Shown: positions 7,673 through 9,690 of the stretch, one piece after another
Numbering within the stretch: the first letter of the stretch is position 1
Layout: each line of letters starts with the position of its first letter
Origin: Gallionella sp. UBA6045
Lineage (GTDB): Bacteria; Pseudomonadota; Gammaproteobacteria; Burkholderiales; Gallionellaceae
Length of the DNA stretch: 9,690 bases
Reading direction: 5' to 3'
Assembly: GCA_002429165.1 (NCBI GenBank)
Contig: DIYV01000034.1
Coordinates: forward strand, 1 to 9,690
Made by a program: the position numbers and the translations under genes
Notes under the pieces: generated by a model
What the model saw: only the letters and a program-made list of their open reading frames with translations
Databases searched by the model: none
Told to the model about the DNA's origin: nothing

Positions 7673-7763
7673 GCGCAAGGGTGGGACCGAAGGTTCCGGG
7701 CACCCTGCGGCGGTGCAAACTCCGTCCAGCCTTCGGCTGGAAACGGATTTGCCTGCCTTGCGC
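7673..7763. repeat. Multi-hairpin cloverleaf-like element in the rpoE leader
   Basis: An 8-bp perfect outer pairing, GCGCAAGG (7673-7680) with CCTTGCGC (7756-7763), encloses three hairpins. The first is GGGACC-GAA-GGTTCC (7683-7697), with one mismatch on one strand. The second is GCACC (7700-7704) with GGTGC (7712-7716), loop of 7. The third is a long arm at 7715-7752: GCAAA/TTTGC, TCCGT/ACGGA and CCAGCC/GGCTGG pairs with two small bulges and a TTC loop, about 16 bp in all. Arms two and three share two bases, so they compete slightly. The symmetry means either strand could fold. It may be a structured rpoE 5' leader, or a dispersed REP-like palindromic repeat that landed here. Only one copy is in the window. 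It is not a tRNA, as it lacks the T-loop and anticodon features. Confidence 0.5.
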
Positions 7764-7794
7764 GCCCCCTTGCGGGGGTTGCGCGATTTTCTTT
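7761..7794 (+). terminator. GC-rich hairpin with T-rich tail
   Basis: CGCG-CCCCC (7761-7769) pairs with GGGGG (7774-7778) and, after a TTG bulge, CGCG (7782-7785). On the plus strand it is followed by ATTTTCTTT (7786-7794), the layout of an intrinsic terminator. It would stop plus-strand transcripts leaving the rpoE region before nadB, but no plus-strand gene upstream needs it. It may instead be the last arm of the adjacent palindromic element. On the minus strand there is no U-tract after it. Confidence 0.4.
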
Positions 7795-7802
7795 GCGGCG
7801 CA

Positions 7803-7832
7803 AGTATAACCGCTCCGGCCCTTACTCGTCAG
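7803..7832 (-). promoter_or_regulatory. Candidate housekeeping promoter for rpoE
   Basis: On the minus strand CTGACG (7832-7827, four of six to -35) is followed after 18 nt by TATACT (7808-7803, five of six to -10). Transcription would start near 7796, giving a leader of about 150 nt that includes all the hairpins at 7673-7785. The -10 box is good; the -35 is weaker. A sigma-E-dependent second promoter, typical of rpoE operons, was looked for and not found. Confidence 0.4.
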
Positions 7833-7885
7833 CTATCGGAACAAAAGCATCCGGCGACCAGGTCTTGTTTTCCTCCACACGACCC

Positions 7886-7927
7886 TATAATTTCTGCCCT
7901 GCTGCCATGTCGCCTGTCTGCTATAGT
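7886..7927 (+). promoter_or_regulatory. Candidate nadB promoter elements
   Basis: A perfect TATAAT -10 box lies at 7886-7891, but the nearest -35-like hexamer, TTGTTT at 7865-7870, is only 15 nt away. A second -10, TATAGT at 7922-7927, is preceded by TGC (7919-7921), an extended -10 motif that needs less of a -35. Either would drive nadB, with leaders of about 60 and 25 nt. Which is used cannot be told by eye. No recognisable NAD-regulator site was seen. Confidence 0.4.
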
Positions 7928-7958
7928 CCTGATTCAAATCCATACACTGGGAACCGAA

Positions 7959-9560
7959 TTGCTTCAATTTGACACTTTAATTATCGGTAGCGGACTGGCC
8001 GGACTGACCTTGGCCATCAAACTTGCCGAGCACCAAAAAGTCGGGCTGATCACCAAAAAATCTTTGCTGGATGGCGCAAGCGGCTGGGCGCAAGGCGGCA
8101 TTGCCGCAGTATTGTCTTCAGACGACTCATTGGATGCACACATCCAGGACACTTTGACCGCCGGCGCCGGCCTGTGCGATGAAGCTGCCACCCGCTATGT
8201 TGTCGAGCATGGCAAAGCGTCCATTGATTGGCTGATAGCCCAAGGGGTACCTTTTACCAAAGACATGTCCAGCGATATGGGCTATCACCTCACCATGGAA
8301 GGCGGGCACAGCCGCAGGCGCATCATTCATGCGGCCGATGCGACCGGCCACGCCGTACAGGAAACACTCGCCGCACGCGTTCTGCACCATCCGAACATCA
8401 CGGTACTGGAAAATCACATGTCGGTTGATCTGATCACCGGCAAGAAACTGGGCCGGCAGGATAATCGCTGCTACGGCGTTTATGTGCTAAACAGCCTGAG
8501 TGATGAAGTCATCACCATCGCCGCGCAAAACACCATTCTGGCAACGGGCGGGAGCGGCAAGGTTTATCTCTACACCACCAACCCAGATACCGCGACAGGC
8601 GATGGTATAGCAATGGCATGGCGCGCCGGTTGTCGCATCGCCAACATGGAGTTCATCCAGTTTCACCCGACCTGCTTGTACCACCCTCACGCGAAATCTT
8701 TTCTGATCAGCGAGGCGGTGCGCGGGGAAGGCGGAATTCTGAAACTGCCCGATGGAACACGTTTCATGCCTGATCATGATGAGCGGGCTGAACTCGCTCC
8801 CCGCGATGTGGTAGCCAGAGCGATAGACTTCGAAATGAAAAAGCACGGGCTGGATTGCGTCTATCTTGACATCTCGCATCAATCGGTCGAGTTTCTTCAG
8901 GAGCACTTCCCTAACATTTATGCGCGTTGCCTGTCACTCGGCATCAACATCAGCAAGGAACCGATTCCCGTTGTTCCGGCTGCGCACTACACCTGCGGAG
9001 GTGTGGTTACCGATTTGCACGCGCGTACCGATGTAGAAAATCTGTATGCCGTGGGAGAAACCGCCTACAGCGGCTTGCACGGGGCAAATCGGCTGGCCAG
9101 TAATTCGCTGCTGGAATGCCTGGTATTTGCCGATGCTGCAGTTCGCGACATCTTGAACAAACCGCATAAGTCATCCCCCACACTGCCCGCCTGGGATGAA
9201 AGCCGAGTGACCGATGCGGACGAGCAAATCGTCATTTCGCACAACTGGGCCGAATTGCGGCACTTCATGTGGGATTACGTGGGTATCGTACGCACCAACA
9301 AACGCCTGCAACGCGCACAACACCGCATCCAATTGCTGCAGGATGAAATCGACGAGTATTACGCCAACTTCCATATCAGTTCTGACTTGCTGGAATTGCG
9401 CAACCTGGTGTTAAACGCCGAATTGATTGTGCAAAGCGCGCTGCTGCGGCACGAAAGCCGCGGTCTGCATTTCAGCAAGGACTATCCGGGGTTGCTGGCC
9501 AATCCTCAACCGACCATACTCTCTCCAAACCCTCACCACTATCCCCGCCGGCAAACATGA
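7959..9560 (+). CDS. nadB: L-aspartate oxidase
   Basis: NadB is the FAD enzyme that oxidises L-aspartate to iminoaspartate, the first step of de novo NAD synthesis, in the cytoplasm with NadA. With the TTG start at 7959 it has 533 residues (E. coli: 540). The dinucleotide-binding motif IIGSGLAGL is at about 8-16, and [11 protein letters not shown] at 39-49. [15 protein letters not shown] (117-131) and FIQFHPT with His236 follow. Catalytic Arg282 is in PRDVVARAI, His343 in AAHYTCGG and Arg378 in [12 protein letters not shown]. These correspond to E. coli Arg290, His351 and Arg386 at a constant offset of 8. The C-terminal helical domain ends in the family-typical ESRGLHF...[10 protein letters not shown]. 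The frame stays open to GTG 7713, but that 82-residue extension runs through the hairpin element and is not NadB-like. TGGGAA 5 nt before TTG serves as ribosome-binding site. It is divergent from rpoE, as in E. coli. Confidence 0.95.
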   Translation: MLQFDTLIIGSGLAGLTLAIKLAEHQKVGLITKKSLLDGASGWAQGGIAAVLSSDDSLDAHIQDTLTAGAGLCDEAATRYVVEHGKASIDWLIAQGVPFTKDMSSDMGYHLTMEGGHSRRRIIHAADATGHAVQETLAARVLHHPNITVLENHMSVDLITGKKLGRQDNRCYGVYVLNSLSDEVITIAAQNTILATGGSGKVYLYTTNPDTATGDGIAMAWRAGCRIANMEFIQFHPTCLYHPHAKSFLISEAVRGEGGILKLPDGTRFMPDHDERAELAPRDVVARAIDFEMKKHGLDCVYLDISHQSVEFLQEHFPNIYARCLSLGINISKEPIPVVPAAHYTCGGVVTDLHARTDVENLYAVGETAYSGLHGANRLASNSLLECLVFADAAVRDILNKPHKSSPTLPAWDESRVTDADEQIVISHNWAELRHFMWDYVGIVRTNKRLQRAQHRIQLLQDEIDEYYANFHISSDLLELRNLVLNAELIVQSALLRHESRGLHFSKDYPGLLANPQPTILSPNPHHYPRRQT

Positions 9561-9593
9561 GAGGGTAGTAGCTTAGAGCGGTTGGTTTGCGGC
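9547..9593. other. Inverted repeat at the nadB 3' end
   Basis: GCC-G-GCAAAC (9547-9556) pairs with GTTTGC-GGC (9585-9593): 9 bp with a single-base bulge and a 28-nt loop. It overlaps the last nadB codons and reaches the stop codon of the convergent frame. No T-run follows on either strand, so at best it is a weak bidirectional terminator between convergent genes. Confidence 0.25.
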
Positions 9594-9690
9594 TATGCGA
9601 ATCTCAGGTGGACGCACAACTCACGAAATGCACCCGCGCTCATCGAATCCGGAAAGATAACGCGGGAAACCAGTCGGTGATGCCCTTCCA
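9593..9690 (-). CDS. Partial frame, candidate C-terminus of a YgfX/CptA-type protein
   Basis: A minus-strand reading frame enters from the window edge and ends at the TAG at 9595-9593, giving the last 31 residues of a protein whose start lies outside. The visible part reads HHRLVSRVIFPDSMSAGAF followed by RELCVHLRFA. The pattern LFPDS-x(5)-FR-x-L-x-V-x-LR resembles the C-terminal end of YgfX (toxin CptA/DUF1434), a small membrane protein often found beside nadB or the rpoE operon in proteobacteria. It converges on nadB, with 32 nt between the stop codons. The other frames here are interrupted or have no plausible protein. The identification rests on a short motif and gene context only, so it is tentative. 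Confidence 0.5.
   Translation of the reverse strand, partial: EGHHRLVSRVIFPDSMSAGAFRELCVHLRFA

Noticed and set aside
7665..7696. GGAACC on the minus strand upstream of rpoE as a sigma-E -35 box
   Set aside because: The only TCnnA-like -10 downstream (TCACA) is about 20 nt away, and the GGAACC is part of a hairpin arm.
7673..7763. The cloverleaf as a tRNA or tRNA-like gene
   Set aside because: It has no T-loop GGTTCRA motif, no plausible anticodon arm, the wrong arm lengths and no CCA-end context.
7588..7803. 71-residue minus-strand open frame overlapping the rpoE start and the hairpins
   Set aside because: It overlaps the rpoE N-terminus in another frame, runs through palindromes, is rich in Arg/Ala/Pro, and has no recognisable domain. 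It is better explained by the structured repeat.
7667..7972. 101-residue plus-strand open frame across the rpoE-nadB gap
   Set aside because: It runs through the hairpin element and into nadB in a different frame, with low-complexity composition and no domain. It is probably a chance frame.
1..9690. CRISPR arrays, insertion sequences, prophage or toxin-antitoxin modules
   Set aside because: There are no spaced direct repeats, transposase motifs, integrase genes or target-site duplications. Apart from the palindromic element, the window is a conserved core-genome cluster.

Overview
The window is a chromosomal housekeeping and envelope-stress locus. The organism is most likely a betaproteobacterium, perhaps of the Nitrosomonadales/Gallionellaceae type. 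That placement rests on gene order (rpoE, rseA, rseB, rseC, mucD, lepA, lepB, DUF4845, rnc, with nadB divergent from rpoE) and on general protein character. It is an inference; no database search was possible.

From 7643 down to 1, eight complete genes and one partial gene lie head to tail on the minus strand. First comes the sigma-E cassette: rpoE (ECF sigma factor), rseA (membrane anti-sigma factor), rseB (periplasmic co-regulator) and rseC (membrane redox protein). It continues into mucD, a DegP-type periplasmic protease with two PDZ domains. The second half is lepA (elongation factor 4), lepB (signal peptidase I), a small single-pass DUF4845 membrane protein, and the 5' part of rnc (RNase III, cut by the window edge). 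Spacings are 2 nt (rpoE-rseA), 35 nt (rseA-rseB), 2 nt (rseB-rseC), 102 nt (rseC-mucD), 103 nt (mucD-lepA), 168 nt (lepA-lepB), 16 nt (lepB-DUF4845) and 25 nt (DUF4845-rnc). This suggests a tight sigma-E core operon plus at least one internal promoter; a good candidate lies directly before lepB.

The 315-base gap between rpoE and nadB (7644-7958) is the most structured non-coding DNA in the window. It holds a run of hairpins enclosed by an 8-bp outer pairing (7673-7763), then a GC-rich hairpin with a T-rich tail (7761-7794). A candidate rpoE promoter (7803-7832) would place all of this in the rpoE 5' leader. Candidate nadB promoters follow at 7886-7927. nadB (7959-9560, plus strand, probable TTG start) encodes L-aspartate oxidase, the first enzyme of de novo NAD synthesis. 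After it, a partial minus-strand reading frame runs off the window edge and resembles the C-terminal end of a YgfX/CptA-type protein.

The genes fit together as an envelope homeostasis unit. RpoE drives the stress response, RseA and RseB hold it in check, MucD degrades misfolded periplasmic protein, and LepB releases exported proteins such as MucD and RseB from their signal peptides. LepA and RNase III act on translation and RNA. I found no sign of a novel defence, mobile or biosynthetic system. The least explained element is the structured rpoE leader.
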